Shown here: positions 11,236 to 21,631 of the stretch, in pieces
How positions within the stretch are numbered: the first letter of the stretch is position 1
Layout: each line of letters opens with the position of its first letter
Source: Bradyrhizobium diazoefficiens USDA 110
GTDB taxonomy: Bacteria > Pseudomonadota > Alphaproteobacteria > Rhizobiales > Xanthobacteraceae
Direction: 5' to 3'
Length of the DNA: 64,000 nucleotides
NCBI RefSeq assembly: GCF_000011365.1
Contig: NC_004463.1
Span: 2,218,001-2,282,000, forward strand
Notes under the pieces: model-generated
Told to the model about the DNA's origin: nothing
What the model saw: only the letters and a program-made list of their open reading frames with translations
Databases searched by the model: none
Position numbers and translations under genes: made by a program

Positions 11236-11945
11236 CGCACGGCCTTACGCCACCCGGTGGCTTCGGCTTCCGCTTCGCTACAAAGCCAGCGTTCGCTGCG
11301 CTTCTTCGTCATATCGATTAGTTCGTAGCTGGCTTGCCCTGGCAGGTGATAAATCCGCTCGCCGCTGCGCTCGACAGTGCCTTTTATCAGGCACTCGGGG
11401 GACGGTGGTTCCGACAGCAGGACTGATCCGAGCAGTACTTCCTGCGCGTCGATCGGAACCGACCACGCGCCGATGATCATCGTGCCCTTATTGCGGCGAG
11501 GCCAGTCCCACGGAGCGATGAACGCTCCCGACCACAGTCCGGCATGGGCTGTGCTTGCCGACAACTCATAGACAGCGTGAGATGCAGCAGCCGATAGTGC
11601 CCAGCCCGAGCGTACCATCCAGACATTCACATTCTCGCCTTCGATGAAGCAGTTACCGAGGGCTCGTCTGTACTCATCGACTCTCTGGGTGTGACAATCC
11701 CAGGTTCGCCCATTTGAATGCTTGATAAGCTCGTCGCGAGCAGCTACGCCGCAGGCCCATTTGCGACCGTTGGTGTCGAGACAAATCTGGTCCGTCTCAG
11801 GAGCTTCGATGCCTGAGAGCCGAACGTTGGTTTTCTCGATCTCGATCGTATTGCCGTCGAGGATGCGCGGAGCACCGCTGAGCGTCGCGGCGCAGACCGG
11901 AGATGTGACGAGAGCGAGCAATGCGAACATAATTCCGCGGTTCAC
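11232..11945 (-). CDS. Exported thermonuclease-like (SNase-fold) protein
   Basis: A 237-residue protein with a signal peptide (hydrophobic FALLALVTSPVCAA) and an SNase-like domain. The motif VRLSGIEAPETDQ matches the active-site strand, with Arg and Glu present, and ARDEL follows. The C-terminal ~70 residues form a Cys-containing extension with GERIYHLPGQ and WLCSEAEAEATGWRKA. This pattern recurs in rhizobial nuclease-like secreted proteins. I chose the GTG at 11945 because AAAGG lies nine bases upstream; the frame stays open to 12020, and ATG at 11930 is also possible. It is the first gene of a two-gene unit with the carbonic anhydrase. Nuclease activity is likely but unproven. Confidence 0.75.
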   Translation of the reverse strand: MNRGIMFALLALVTSPVCAATLSGAPRILDGNTIEIEKTNVRLSGIEAPETDQICLDTNGRKWACGVAARDELIKHSNGRTWDCHTQRVDEYRRALGNCFIEGENVNVWMVRSGWALSAAASHAVYELSASTAHAGLWSGAFIAPWDWPRRNKGTMIIGAWSVPIDAQEVLLGSVLLSEPPSPECLIKGTVERSGERIYHLPGQASYELIDMTKKRSERWLCSEAEAEATGWRKAVR

Positions 11946-12276
11946 CGACAATAACCTTTCGCTCCTGATCCACGTTTCACGCACGATACGGTGCCGATAC
12001 ATTCGACTGCTTGACAGCATTATGTGCGTTATTCCGCCGGCATTTCCGAGCGCTCTATGAGCGCTTCGCCGGAACGCGAACCTACGGCCTGACGCTGCGT
12101 AAGGATCAAGTGATTTCTTCGGGGCGGGCGGCGGTATTCTTCGAGCATCGGCTCTCTCACTAGGACCGCGCTGTACCCTCCACCTGAGGGGGAAATCCTC
12201 GCGGGCGGGCCGAACGGGCGATGCTGAACAAACCCGAACCCCGGAATGTTGTGTTTTGCAAAAAAGGAGACCGACT

Positions 12277-12486
12277 ATGAAGCGCCGGCGCTCGCGGTGG
12301 AGTCAGGCGTTGAGGAGCAACCTTGTTCTGGTCGGCCACGGCTCCCAGCGGCAATCTTGCCGCTGCCGACGGTTCTGCGATGAAATTTCGCATTTCACAC
12401 GAAAAGATGTGAAAAATCTTGTCTGGCTCGCTCTGACCGATTTAGAAGAAGACGCAATGGAGTTCAGCGTAGACGCCCGCGCATAA
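12277..12486 (+). CDS. Possible small basic hypothetical protein
   Basis: A 69-codon frame preceded by a strong AAAAGGAGA ribosome binding site six bases before the ATG. The N-terminal half is very Arg-rich and contains a CRCRRFC cluster; the C-terminal half is acidic. I recognise no family. The start signal is the main support. It lies alone between divergent or empty regions, so it may be a chance frame. Confidence 0.3.
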   Translation: MKRRRSRWSQALRSNLVLVGHGSQRQSCRCRRFCDEISHFTRKDVKNLVWLALTDLEEDAMEFSVDARA

Positions 12487-13079
12487 CTTAGCTCCTTGCG
12501 CGAGCAAACCGCGCAAATCCGATGCCTTTTCCGCCCGGCAGGATGATCGTTGATGTCGACCAGGGCAGGTGGAGCACAGTTATAGAAGTGTTTTCCATGC
12601 TTCGAAATCCGGATCTATGACGTGCAGACGAATGGGTGCCAGATAAGCTAGGGCCGAGCCAGTCTGGTCCTCGACGTTCTTGCGTACGGCTCTGAGCTTC
12701 CCGGTCTGCACGCTCCGAAATGCGCAAGCGCCCAGCGGTATGCTGGGTTGCTACCGGTGAACGGTTTCCGGTAACTTCCTCGCCGGCTTCGTCTCAGCAC
12801 TCATTTCCTGGTGCCTTCGACGTTGCTACGCAAACTGATGTCCTCACACCGGGTGGAGTGAAGGCGGGAAAACCACATCTCGCAAGCTCGTGCGCGCCGC
12901 TGACACTAGGCGGAACAAACGGAATCGCGCGGCCCGACCTTCTTGCGACGGGACGGACTGCTGCGAGAAAGGCACCCGGACCGTTGCGGATGCTAAAACA
13001 AAGCAAGTGTAGAGCGCGTATGTCTTGCAATAGGTTCGAGGCGCTCCGCCACTGCGGCAAGATGTTGCTCTGCGGCGGT
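12487..13079. other. Gene-poor stretch
   Basis: About 0.6 kb with no recognisable gene. Overlapping frames on both strands (12488-12727 minus, 12720-13103 plus) look non-coding. Confidence 0.35.
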
Positions 13080-13883
13080 TTACTCAGGCCTTGGCTCTCC
13101 TAAGTCTTCCTCTTCTTTTGGCTCGGTGCGTTGGAACCAGGAGCCAGGGGGAAATTTCGCGATGCGTTTGGCAAAGGAGGATTGTGGCTCCCAATCCTGT
13201 CCTTCTCTCTTCTCGAAAGTGATGACCCCGTTGTGTGTAAAATAACGTGGTCCTTGGATACTACAATTCACCAAGAGCAGAACGCGCCACACGCCACCCT
13301 TCTCGGCCGGTTTATCATTCCGCTTCGGTAAGTAGTCCACTCCAACTGGTTCAATGATAGTGCAGCGGCCCTGCCGCAGAAGATCGCCGAGCCGGCCTTG
13401 CGGGGTAGTCACAAAGTTGAAGTTGGCCGGATCATGCAGAAAGCGAAGATTTGCGTCCCTTTCGCCATCTGCGACTTCACTGGCGATTAGGGAGAGCGCC
13501 AGGGCGCGCCAGCCCAATTCCATCGGCTTCGCATAAGTCGACGCAAGTTCAAGCGTGCCGTCGAGGGCGATCTTCCAGGCGATAACGTACTGTTCGTCCG
13601 ATTTGTTGTCCCGGTGTCTGGTCCACGAAACCAAAATAAAGTCGTTTTGGCCAAGTTCAACAACGCCCCACATTTGAGGCACGAACTGTGCCACCTTCGA
13701 GACATTGGAGATAATTTGTTCTATCGTCTCACCATCTTGCGCTCGCCAAGTTGACTTCAGTCGTTCGACAAGGGGACTGTCGCTGGCCCGAATATTATTG
13801 CTCATGGCAGCCGGCCAGGCGAGGCAGATTAAAAATCCGACCACGCTAAGCCATAGCGCGGGTCTTCCAGGCATTCTCTTCAT
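13080..13883 (-). CDS. Exported hypothetical protein
   Basis: A 267-residue protein starting with a basic N-terminus (KRMPGRP) and a hydrophobic stretch (LWLSVVGFLICLAWPAA), consistent with a signal peptide or anchor. The mature part has an ordinary soluble composition, an internal FHDP/LHDP-like segment and an acidic tail (EPKEEEDLGEPRPE). I recognise no catalytic motif or family. A GAGG sequence five bases upstream favours the ATG at 13883; in-frame ATGs at 13907 and 13931 are alternatives. No operon partner is evident. Confidence 0.6.
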   Translation of the reverse strand: MKRMPGRPALWLSVVGFLICLAWPAAMSNNIRASDSPLVERLKSTWRAQDGETIEQIISNVSKVAQFVPQMWGVVELGQNDFILVSWTRHRDNKSDEQYVIAWKIALDGTLELASTYAKPMELGWRALALSLIASEVADGERDANLRFLHDPANFNFVTTPQGRLGDLLRQGRCTIIEPVGVDYLPKRNDKPAEKGGVWRVLLLVNCSIQGPRYFTHNGVITFEKREGQDWEPQSSFAKRIAKFPPGSWFQRTEPKEEEDLGEPRPE

Positions 13884-14808
13884 AACCCTCGGCCTATCGC
13901 GTTTCATCCAAATATCTTGTGAAGCAGGCAACCTCGAACCTGCTATGCCATCGCAAGAAGTTTACGGGGATGCACCCGCTAGCTGTCCCGCGCGAGCAGG
14001 CGCTCCCCTCTATGTCATGCGCAGCTAACTTCCCCGGCAGCGACTGCGTCAATTGGCTGAGCTGGACCTGCCCAGAGGAGGAGACTGGGCATTCCGAGGG
14101 TCTGCATTCTTCGTGCCAGGCAATAGGCGGAAAATTTCACGGAGTTTGTGTCACTCTTGTCGACTTTCCGACCTTTGCATGTTTTCGATGTTTCTGTTTG
14201 GCGTATCCGCCGCAGCTTGTGCATCCATGTCCCGCACCGGATATTTAGCAGAAGAGTTGAACGCCTCGATGCCGGATGCCTGTGGACGGAAGTGGGTTTG
14301 CCGCCATTGAGCTGTGTGGTTCGCTATCGTGCCGCCCGCGTTCGAGCTGCGTGATTGCCAAGCACCAAGCCGGCTTGATCCCAGCTCTGAAGTCTGGGTG
14401 GCACGCAAATCAACCCCTCGCCAGTTGCTAAATTTCGCCACGTGCCTTGGCCTATTCGCCGCAGATCCTTTAGTTGAGCGAAGAGCTGGCTAGCTGAGGT
14501 GCTGGGCGAACCTCTGGAAATCGCAAAGCCGCATTGAAAGCGCTCTGATATAACGTCGGTACTCCCGCCGGCAGGCTGCTTCTGTCCCTTTCATCAATTT
14601 AGCGTGCGGCTCCGCCTCAAGGCAGCTCCGATGCTTATCCGGCATCTGAGAAGGATATGTCTGATTATGACATCTCTGATGAGAGAATGTTTCTAGATGG
14701 TGAAGTCACAGAGATGCACGGTCATTCGGCTAGCGGATGTCGCAGATTAGCTTGCACATAATCTGAGAGGTTGACGGAAGAGTTCTCCTGCCGATAATCC
14801 AAGTCGTC
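13884..14808. other. Gene-poor stretch upstream of the cobalamin riboswitch
   Basis: About 0.9 kb with no recognisable gene. It probably contains the metE promoter near its right end, but I cannot point to convincing -35/-10 elements. Confidence 0.35.
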
Positions 14809-14980
14809 GAGGTTCTCCGGTTCCCATTGATCCGGAGCTAAGAGGGAAGCCGGTGCAAATGCCGGCTCTGCCCCCGCAACTGTGAGCGGCGAGCCGCTGT
14901 CCGACGATGTCGCTGAAGCCTGCACGGCTTCGGGAAGGCCGGACAGCAGCGATGACCAGCAAGCCAGGAGACCGGCCCCG
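14809..14980 (+). ncRNA. Cobalamin (adenosylcobalamin) riboswitch controlling metE
   Basis: Conserved landmarks appear in order: GGTTCTCCGGTTCCC near the start, AGAGGGAAGCCGGTGCAAATGCCGGC, the CCCCCGCAACTGT element, a CGGGAAGGCCGG segment, and the B12 box GCCAGGAGACCGGCC at 14963-14977. These are the diagnostic parts of the class I cobalamin aptamer. It lies about 115 bases before the metE start, so B12 binding should switch off the B12-independent enzyme when cobalamin is plentiful. Confidence 0.93.
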
Positions 14981-15095
14981 ACAATATATTGGTCCACGGG
15001 CGGGGTGTCTCGGTGGTGCGCCAAGCAGCCGTCGCACGCGCGACTTCTCCTGCCTGCGTCCGCCATGGCCTTTGTCCCCAACAGGGGTTAACGCT

Positions 15096-17441
15096 ATGTC
15101 TCCTCTCTCTCTTCCAGTTGCTACGCTCGGAACGCCACGCATCGGCCCAAGGCGTGAGCTCAAGCTCGCTCTAGAAAGCTACTGGGCTGGAAAGATTAGT
15201 GAACAGCAGTTGCACGAAGACGCATTCGGCCTACGCGCAGCGAACTGGGCTCGTCAAAAATCGCTCGGCGTCACGATCATTCCGTCAAACGACTTCTCGC
15301 TGTATGATCAGGTGCTCGATACAAGCGTCATGGTTGGCGCAATCCCGGAGATCTACGCCGCGAACGGAGAATCCGTTTCGCTCCAAACGTACTTCGCCAT
15401 GGCCCGCGGATCGCAATGCGGCGAGCAGGATGCGAGTTGCGCCCAGAGCCCGCGGGGATCTGGCGTGCCCGCGCAGGAAATGACCAAGTGGTTCGATACC
15501 AACTACCACTACATGGTTCCTGAGTTTTACCGGGGACAGGCGTTCAGACTGTGCTCTCGCAAACCCGTCGAAGAGTATGAGGAAGCGAGGGCTCTTGGCT
15601 TTCAGACCCGCCCTGTCCTGATCGGGCCGGTCACATTTTTAAAGCTCGGCAAGAGTACCGATAGTGCGTTCCAGCCCCTCTCTCTCCTCGATGATCTGAT
15701 ACCCGTCTATATCGACCTTCTGCATGAATTAGCCAAACGAGGGGCAAGTTGGGTTCAGTTTGACGAGCCCTGCCTGGTCCTTGATCTGGATGAGGCGGCG
15801 CGAAATTCGTTGCTGCACGCCTATAACCGGTTCGCAAAGGAGGGACCCGCTATCAAGATCATGCTTGCGAGCTATTTCGGCGCCCTAGGCGACAATCTGG
15901 ATACTGCCTTGAGCCTGCCAATTTCCGGTCTGCACGTCGATTTGGTTCGAGCGCCAGAACTATTGGATCAGATCGTTGCTGACGGCCGAAGTGATCTCGT
16001 CATGTCGCTCGGTGTCATCGACGGCCGGAATGTGTGGCGGTCGAACTTGCCGTCGCTCCGTCAGCGGCTGAAGCCCTCGATTGCGAAGCTTGGCAGGCAC
16101 CGTGTACAGCTCGCTCCATCCTGCTCGCTGCTTCACGTGCCGGTCGATGTTGAACTCGAGACCGGGCTCGCGTCCGACGTCAAGAGCTGGCTTGCTTTCT
16201 CGGTTCAGAAGATGCGTGAGCTTGCGATCCTGGCGCGGGTACTCGCAGGCGACCAGAATGTTGGGCTAGCTCTTGCCGAGTCGGAATGCGCTGCGACTGC
16301 CCGCCGGACCTCGCCGAAGATCCATAATGCCAACGTCGCTGTCCGAATGAGGGCGATCGATCAGACGATGCGCCAGCGCGCCACCCCGTTTGCCCGTCGT
16401 TCCGAGATCCAAAGGGAACGCTTTGGACTACCGGCTTTTCCCACCACGACGATAGGATCGTTTCCGCAGACCACAGCGGTGCGAAATGCTCGCGCGGCGC
16501 ATGCGCGAGGTGCGATGAGCGAGGAGCAATACGACAGGTTCCTCAAAGAGGAGATAGCCCGCGCCGTACGTTGGCAGGAGGACATCGGTCTTGACGTCCT
16601 CGTTCATGGCGAATTCGAGCGTAATGACATGGTGCAGTACTTCAGCGAGCAACTCGCCGGCTTCGCATTTACAAGGAATGGATGGGTTCAGTCCTATGGT
16701 TCGCGCTGCGTTAGGCCCCCGATCCTGTTTGGCGATGTAGTGCGGCCGAAGCCGATCACCGTGGAATGGTGGCGCTACGCGCAATCACTAACTAGTAAGC
16801 CGATGAAGGCGATGTTGACCGGACCGGTGACGATCCTGAACTGGTCGTTTGTTCGCGATGATATTCCTAGAAGCGAGGTCTGCCGTCAGCTTGCGCTCGC
16901 GATGCGCGATGAAGTCCGCGATCTCGAGAATGCCGGTGCGGCGATGATACAGATCGACGAAGCTGCACTTCGCGAAGGATTGCCATTGCGCCGGTCGGAC
17001 TGGAAGGCATATCTCGATTGGGCCGGAGATTGCTTCCGCATCTGCTCATCGGGCGTTACCGATCAAACGCAAATCCATACACATATGTGCTACTCAGAGT
17101 TTAACGACATCATCGGTGCGATCGCTGCAATGGATGCGGATGTCATTTCAATCGAGACGTCGCGATCGAAAATGGAGCTGCTGGATGCGTTCAGGAGGTA
17201 CGAATATCCAAATCAAATCGGACCGGGCGTGTACGACATTCACTCTCCGCGCGTTCCCGAGACGGACGAAATGAAGGAGCTGATCGTGCTAGCTCGGACG
17301 CGCTTGCAGGATTCTCAGCTCTGGGTCAATCCGGACTGCGGCCTAAAAACGCGCAAATGGGAGGAGGTTCGGCCTGCGCTCGCCAACATGGTCGCTGCCG
17401 CGCGCGAACTGCGCGCTGCATCCGATCCGCAAATCCGTTGA
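15096..17441 (+). CDS. metE: Cobalamin-independent methionine synthase MetE
   Basis: A 781-residue two-domain MetE (5-methyltetrahydropteroyltriglutamate-homocysteine methyltransferase), slightly longer than the usual ~750. The C-terminal catalytic domain has the zinc-binding HTHMC motif (His663, Cys665) and NPDCG (Cys748), plus the TTIGSFPQT strand. The N-terminal domain starts GTPRIGPRRELK. The ATG at 15096 fits family alignment; the open frame upstream overlaps the riboswitch and is not coding. An insert around residues 105-130 (Cys-rich, CGEQDASCAQ) is unlike the usual MetE and may account for the extra length. Methionine made here feeds the homoserine/methionine pool also used by the rtx pathway. 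Confidence 0.95.
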   Translation: MSPLSLPVATLGTPRIGPRRELKLALESYWAGKISEQQLHEDAFGLRAANWARQKSLGVTIIPSNDFSLYDQVLDTSVMVGAIPEIYAANGESVSLQTYFAMARGSQCGEQDASCAQSPRGSGVPAQEMTKWFDTNYHYMVPEFYRGQAFRLCSRKPVEEYEEARALGFQTRPVLIGPVTFLKLGKSTDSAFQPLSLLDDLIPVYIDLLHELAKRGASWVQFDEPCLVLDLDEAARNSLLHAYNRFAKEGPAIKIMLASYFGALGDNLDTALSLPISGLHVDLVRAPELLDQIVADGRSDLVMSLGVIDGRNVWRSNLPSLRQRLKPSIAKLGRHRVQLAPSCSLLHVPVDVELETGLASDVKSWLAFSVQKMRELAILARVLAGDQNVGLALAESECAATARRTSPKIHNANVAVRMRAIDQTMRQRATPFARRSEIQRERFGLPAFPTTTIGSFPQTTAVRNARAAHARGAMSEEQYDRFLKEEIARAVRWQEDIGLDVLVHGEFERNDMVQYFSEQLAGFAFTRNGWVQSYGSRCVRPPILFGDVVRPKPITVEWWRYAQSLTSKPMKAMLTGPVTILNWSFVRDDIPRSEVCRQLALAMRDEVRDLENAGAAMIQIDEAALREGLPLRRSDWKAYLDWAGDCFRICSSGVTDQTQIHTHMCYSEFNDIIGAIAAMDADVISIETSRSKMELLDAFRRYEYPNQIGPGVYDIHSPRVPETDEMKELIVLARTRLQDSQLWVNPDCGLKTRKWEEVRPALANMVAAARELRAASDPQIR

Positions 17442-17535
17442 TCCCGAGCTCCGGTCTGTTCTCGACAAAGCTAATTGGGTTATGGTGATTTACGCTTTCC
17501 ACATTATCGAGGCTATCCTTGCCGCTGACAAAATG

Positions 17536-17558
17536 CCCGGTCCACTTCGTGGACCGGG
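17536..17558 (+). terminator. Strong hairpin downstream of metE
   Basis: A perfect 10-base stem (CCCGGTCCAC paired with GTGGACCGGG) with a three-base loop lies 95 bases after the metE stop. No T-run follows, so it is a candidate terminator or mRNA-stabilising hairpin, not a proven one. Confidence 0.5.
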
Positions 17559-17936
17559 GAAGGTACGGTCTCGGAGAAAAGATGGTGACGCGTTACGCTA
17601 GTTTCGTCGGCCGCGGGAGAATTGCCGGCTGCTCGATCAAGGCGACGACATTCGCCGAAAATCTGCGACCCATTCAAGCAGAAGTGCCGCAGCTCAATCA
17701 TGCCATGGTACGCGGCCGTCTAGGCTGTGATTTGTCGCTCATGGGCACGTTGGCAACGGCCGCGACAGCAATGAGAAAACTAATGCTTGACGGACACCGC
17801 AAGGCACCGGCGCGGATTCGGTCCGCTCGGAGATGCCGTCAGGCTCCCTCAATCAATCCACGCTAGATAGTTTCCGAAGAGAGGACGTCAAAGGCACTCC
17901 GTACCCCAACTCACGCCAATCCATTTGGAATAACGG
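17559..17936. other. Gene-poor stretch
   Basis: No recognisable gene; short frames on both strands lack start signals. Confidence 0.3.
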
Positions 17937-18164
17937 CTATCCGGGCCAGATACGCCAATGCGTTGGCCGCACAGCGATTTGCTCTCCGGTATTCGCGTTG
18001 ATCCATCCGCCGAAGATCCGGCGGCAAGGAAAGACCACCCGGTGAATTGAATTACCCTCGATCACGGCAATCTCCAGATCCTGATCGAAGGGCGGCGCCT
18101 TTCCAAGCTGCTCCCATGTCAGATCATTAGATGCTGGGCGGTGTTCATAGCTGCGGGGTGACAA
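17937..18164 (-). CDS. Small hypothetical protein, rhizobial type
   Basis: A frame of up to 75 residues containing WEQLGKAPPFDQDLEIAV, then HRVVFPCRR and WINANTGEQI, and ending RPTHWRIWPG. The composition is protein-like, and the pattern resembles small conserved proteins seen in Bradyrhizobium genomes. The only in-frame start is a TTG at 18164 without a clear ribosome binding site, so the 5' end may be damaged or misplaced. Function unknown. Confidence 0.5.
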   Translation of the reverse strand: MSPRSYEHRPASNDLTWEQLGKAPPFDQDLEIAVIEGNSIHRVVFPCRRIFGGWINANTGEQIAVRPTHWRIWPG

Positions 18165-19470
18165 ATTCAGATAACCTTGTTAACACCGCGCACATCGCTT
18201 GGGTTCTGCGCGGACGGGCCCAAGCCGATAACGTTCGGATGGCCCGCGTTCTCGATCGCGTCAGCCGCGGCGGAGGGCTATCGGCCATGCGCTGTTGTGA
18301 CGAAACATGATCCGCTCGCGAACTGAAATATTTAGATCTGCGCCACGAAACGACATCTGAGCTTTGGTCGAATTGATTTGGATCAGCTCAAGGCCTCGGC
18401 CGTTGATATTTGTAGCTGTGCTGCACAAGTTAGACTGGACTCCAGCTCCAGTAATCCGGCCCGGAGCAGGGTAAATGGTCCGGCCGTCTGTCATATCACG
18501 TCCCTTGTTGGTGAGACACATCTCCTTATCCTCCGGCGTCATCGTGTTGGTTGTGTGTGGGGGGCCTCCCTCACGCGCGCATTTTCTTAACACCGTTAGA
18601 TGGGCGGCATCGCTCTGAGCCCATAGCAGGGCCGTCCCGCAGGCCGATAAAGTAGATGCCGTCGCAAGTCGGCGCAATTTATCATGTGGCCGGTCATTGG
18701 CCGCCGCGCGGCTGCGGCTGCGTCTGGTAGCAGTCCTAGGAACGGCAGCGGGTACCCGGGCAAGAAAGCATCATGGGCGTCAAGCATTTCGGTCCGCCGT
18801 GCGTCTGACCTTACTAGAAGACCACTTCTATCAGAGGCAGCCGCTGCAGCATTGATGCTTGTCAAAAAGTTGTGCGCGTCCGGGATCGGAGGCTCGTGAC
18901 CGCTACCAGCCGCAGACGCTCGTCGACATGTTCCGAACTCGCGCTTCAGCCAGCGCCTCGCGTTCTCTGCAACAGACCAACGCGTTGAATTGAGGTGCAA
19001 CCCACGCCCATGGCTAGGACAACTTTTCGCCATTGCTCCGTGCACGCCGACGGTCAATTGATGCTTCGCCTTTCACTCGGTCGCCTTGCCGGGCGCTGAT
19101 AGACCTTAAGCTCCGGCGCTGAAGTCCTGGACCGGGCTTATCGAAACGTGGGCTAGGACAAGCGTGATGAGCGGCTTCTGCAATCGCGTCTTCAGGTGGA
19201 CCGCCGATGCAAGTTCGGGGTTCTTGGTGCCCAGCGATCGCTTGCGCGCATAGCCGCCGGCGCATGGCAGAAATCAGCCCGCGATAAGCCTGCACTTGCG
19301 GCAGTCGTTCACAAGACTATCGCGGACAACTCGTAAAGTTCACGGCGGACTTTCTTGGCCTATCTTCGGAGGATCAGACAGACCTCTTGGGATGCTCCTT
19401 GAGGCAAATCAAATACTCCCCGCGCGAATGGCAGAATAGTGGATAAGCAAACCACACAAAGAGAGGGGGC
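18165..19470. other. Gene-poor region
   Basis: About 1.3 kb. A minus-strand frame at 18261-18677 has a hydrophobic start and several Cys residues, but no recognisable family and only a TTG start, so I do not call it. Nothing else is supported. Confidence 0.3.
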
Positions 19471-19677
19471 ATGCCTTCATTTAGCGTCCGGTTTATGAAG
19501 ATCGTTTGCGACGATGCCGGCGGCGAGCATCGTGCGTGCCAGGCAGCATTCAAGGTCGATGCCGCCTCGCTGAGTGCTGCTGCTCAGCAGGCGGAGACCG
19601 ATTTCTGCCGGCAAAGGCGGGTCCGCGATTGGACAATCTTCGCCGATGTACTGGAGCTTCGAACACCGCCTGCATGA
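19471..19677 (+). CDS. Small hypothetical protein, Bradyrhizobium type
   Basis: A 68-residue protein with a strong AGAGAGGGGG ribosome binding site just before its ATG. It begins PSFSVRFMKIVCDD and contains RDWTIFADVLEL. Proteins of this size and pattern occur repeatedly in Bradyrhizobium genomes and islands. Function unknown; no enzymatic motif is visible. It stands alone in a gene-poor zone. Confidence 0.65.
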   Translation: MPSFSVRFMKIVCDDAGGEHRACQAAFKVDAASLSAAAQQAETDFCRQRRVRDWTIFADVLELRTPPA

Positions 19678-20283
19678 GCCAATCCGTCCACATCATCTTC
19701 GAGCATTCCGCGAGGACGAGCTCTCCTGAGTTGCAAGGGCGTCGCACTTTCCGGGTTTCCAAGGAAGTTTAAGGTCTTCAACTCCGGCCAATGCTCTCAG
19801 TTCACGCCCGTGACATTCACCGGCGTCCTCGCCAGTCATGGTATTCTTCGGCTATGGCATCCGGCGCGACGACGTGTTCGTCGAGCATGCCTACGACATT
19901 GTGTCCGGCTCCGCGTTTCAATCGGATGAGACTTTGCCCTTTTACAGTGACCGGCGTCCACTTCGAACCTTGGCAGCGGTGCTCCGCATCAGCCTTACTT
20001 CCGCCCGCTGCCATTCCGTGCGGTAGCCTTACTGTGGCAAACGTTCCAATTATACAATTTGAACCACGCCGGCAGCCGTATATGGAATCCCGAAGGGACG
20101 GCAAATACGTCATCCGCCGGCGAACCTGCCAGGTCAGATAGGTTGAATTCGTGGTGTAGAGCACGTATCCGGCAATGGTGTAGAGCGCATCTGACCAGCC
20201 GGCCAAGGCGGGATCATCCCAGTGGGTAGAGAACAGACGATCGCGCTGCTCCGCGTCTGTCCTCTGCGGCAGCGGGCACACAA
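19678..20283. other. Unresolved stretch upstream of the amidinotransferase remnant
   Basis: Two overlapping frames on opposite strands (19838-20026 plus; 19817-20281 minus) both look moderately protein-like, and I cannot decide which, if either, was ever coding. The missing N-terminal part of the amidinotransferase is not found here in any frame. Confidence 0.3.
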
Positions 20284-21252
20284 GCTGGCACGCGGGTCCG
20301 CCATCGGATCAAGGACCGCTACCTGGACGAACTGAATGAGGACGTCGAAGGAATTGTGAACACGTTGCGGAAGCTTAACGTGACCGTGCATCGACCGATG
20401 ACACTCGATGCGTCCACCGTGGAGGTTCGCACCCTTGCTTGGTTGGCCGCAGTCGTGCCGCCGCTCAATGTCCGCGACATAGCGTTAGTGGTTGGAGACG
20501 AATTGATCGAGACCCCTCCTATGCTCCGCTCACGATACTTCGAGACGCAATTTCTCAAGCCAATCTTCGCGTCCTATTTCGACCGAGGCGCGCGATGGTC
20601 AGTGATGCCGCGCCCGTTGATGACTAACCGTTCATTTGACCGCTCCTACGCCCTGTCAACGACCGGTGGTCCAACGGAACCGATCCACCATCCCGGAACA
20701 CATCCCTATGACGTTGGCCTCGAGATGATGTGGGACGGTGCGCAGTGTTTGCGTGTTGGACGCGACCTCGTCGTAAATATCGCTACCAAGAATCACGCGA
20801 TGCCATGTGATTGGCTTGAGCGCCATTTGCAAGGACGATTTCGGATCCACCGTGCCTACAAGCTCTGCGATAGCCATATTGATAGTATGGTCATAGCGCT
20901 TGCGCCGGGGCCGCTGCTCGTGCGGTCTCGCGAGGTGGCGGACTATTTGCCAGAAGCAATGCGCAACTGGGACATGATAGTAGCGCCCGAGCCAACCAAA
21001 AATAGTTTTCCGGCTTACAACGACGACGATCTGCTGTTGTCCAGTCTTTACATTGATGTCAACGTCCTCTCGGTCGCTCCTGACGTCGTCTTAGTCAACG
21101 ACGCCTGCCCCGAGCTGGCTCGGATCCTTGAACAGTTCAGCTTTCAGGTTGTCCCGGTTCGGCGCCGCCATAGACGGATCTTCGGCGGTGGGTTCCATTG
21201 CGTTACTCTCGACACGGTTCGCGAAGGCGGGCCGGAGGATTACTTCAGCTAG
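20284..21252 (+). pseudogene. Amidinotransferase (AGAT/StrB family), 5'-truncated
   Basis: The frame encodes most of an L-arginine:X amidinotransferase, which moves the guanidino group of arginine to an amine acceptor. Family-like segments include DELNEDVEGI, TVHRP, DELIETPPMLRSRYFE, RVGRDLVV and GGGFHCVTLD. All three catalytic positions seem present: the Asp in MMWDGAQ, the His in CDSHIDSM and the Cys in GGGFHC. Full-length relatives such as StrB1 have about 55-60 more residues at the N-terminus, with a WD-x-L-x-x-V-I-V-G strand; these are absent, and an in-frame stop lies at 20227-20229. The only plausible start is GTG at 20356. The gene is probably a dead remnant, though a shortened product cannot be excluded. 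Confidence 0.7.
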
Positions 21253-21631
21253 TACCGACGATCGTCTGCTTTCCGGGCAACGATCTGCTAAGCCGCTGCT
21301 TTGGGAGCCTCATACCTGGCGAAGCTTATGCTGCATCAGCTAGTTGGAGAAAAATCGTAGCGTAGGCTGGCATTGCCGTAGTTGAGCCACCTAGATAGAC
21401 TCTCCGCCGCGTTTGAGGTCGACATTGACGGGTGCCTCTCCGGGCGCCGTAAGTCGGGACGTGCACACGCTCACATCTTGCGGCACCATTGTGCGCGTGA
21501 CCGTCTTCCCTTATCAGGACGGGAGCTTTTGAATGTCATTTGATCGTCCAGTGACTTAAAGGAAACTGTTGCTTCGATGTCACCAGATCGGTGAACAGCC
21601 GATCTACGCTTGTGCGAAAAAGAGCCACCAC
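21253..21631. other. Gene-poor stretch
   Basis: No recognisable gene or RNA. Confidence 0.3.

Noticed and set aside
18261..18677. Minus-strand frame with a hydrophobic start and several Cys
   Set aside because: TTG start, no ribosome site, no family; could be chance.
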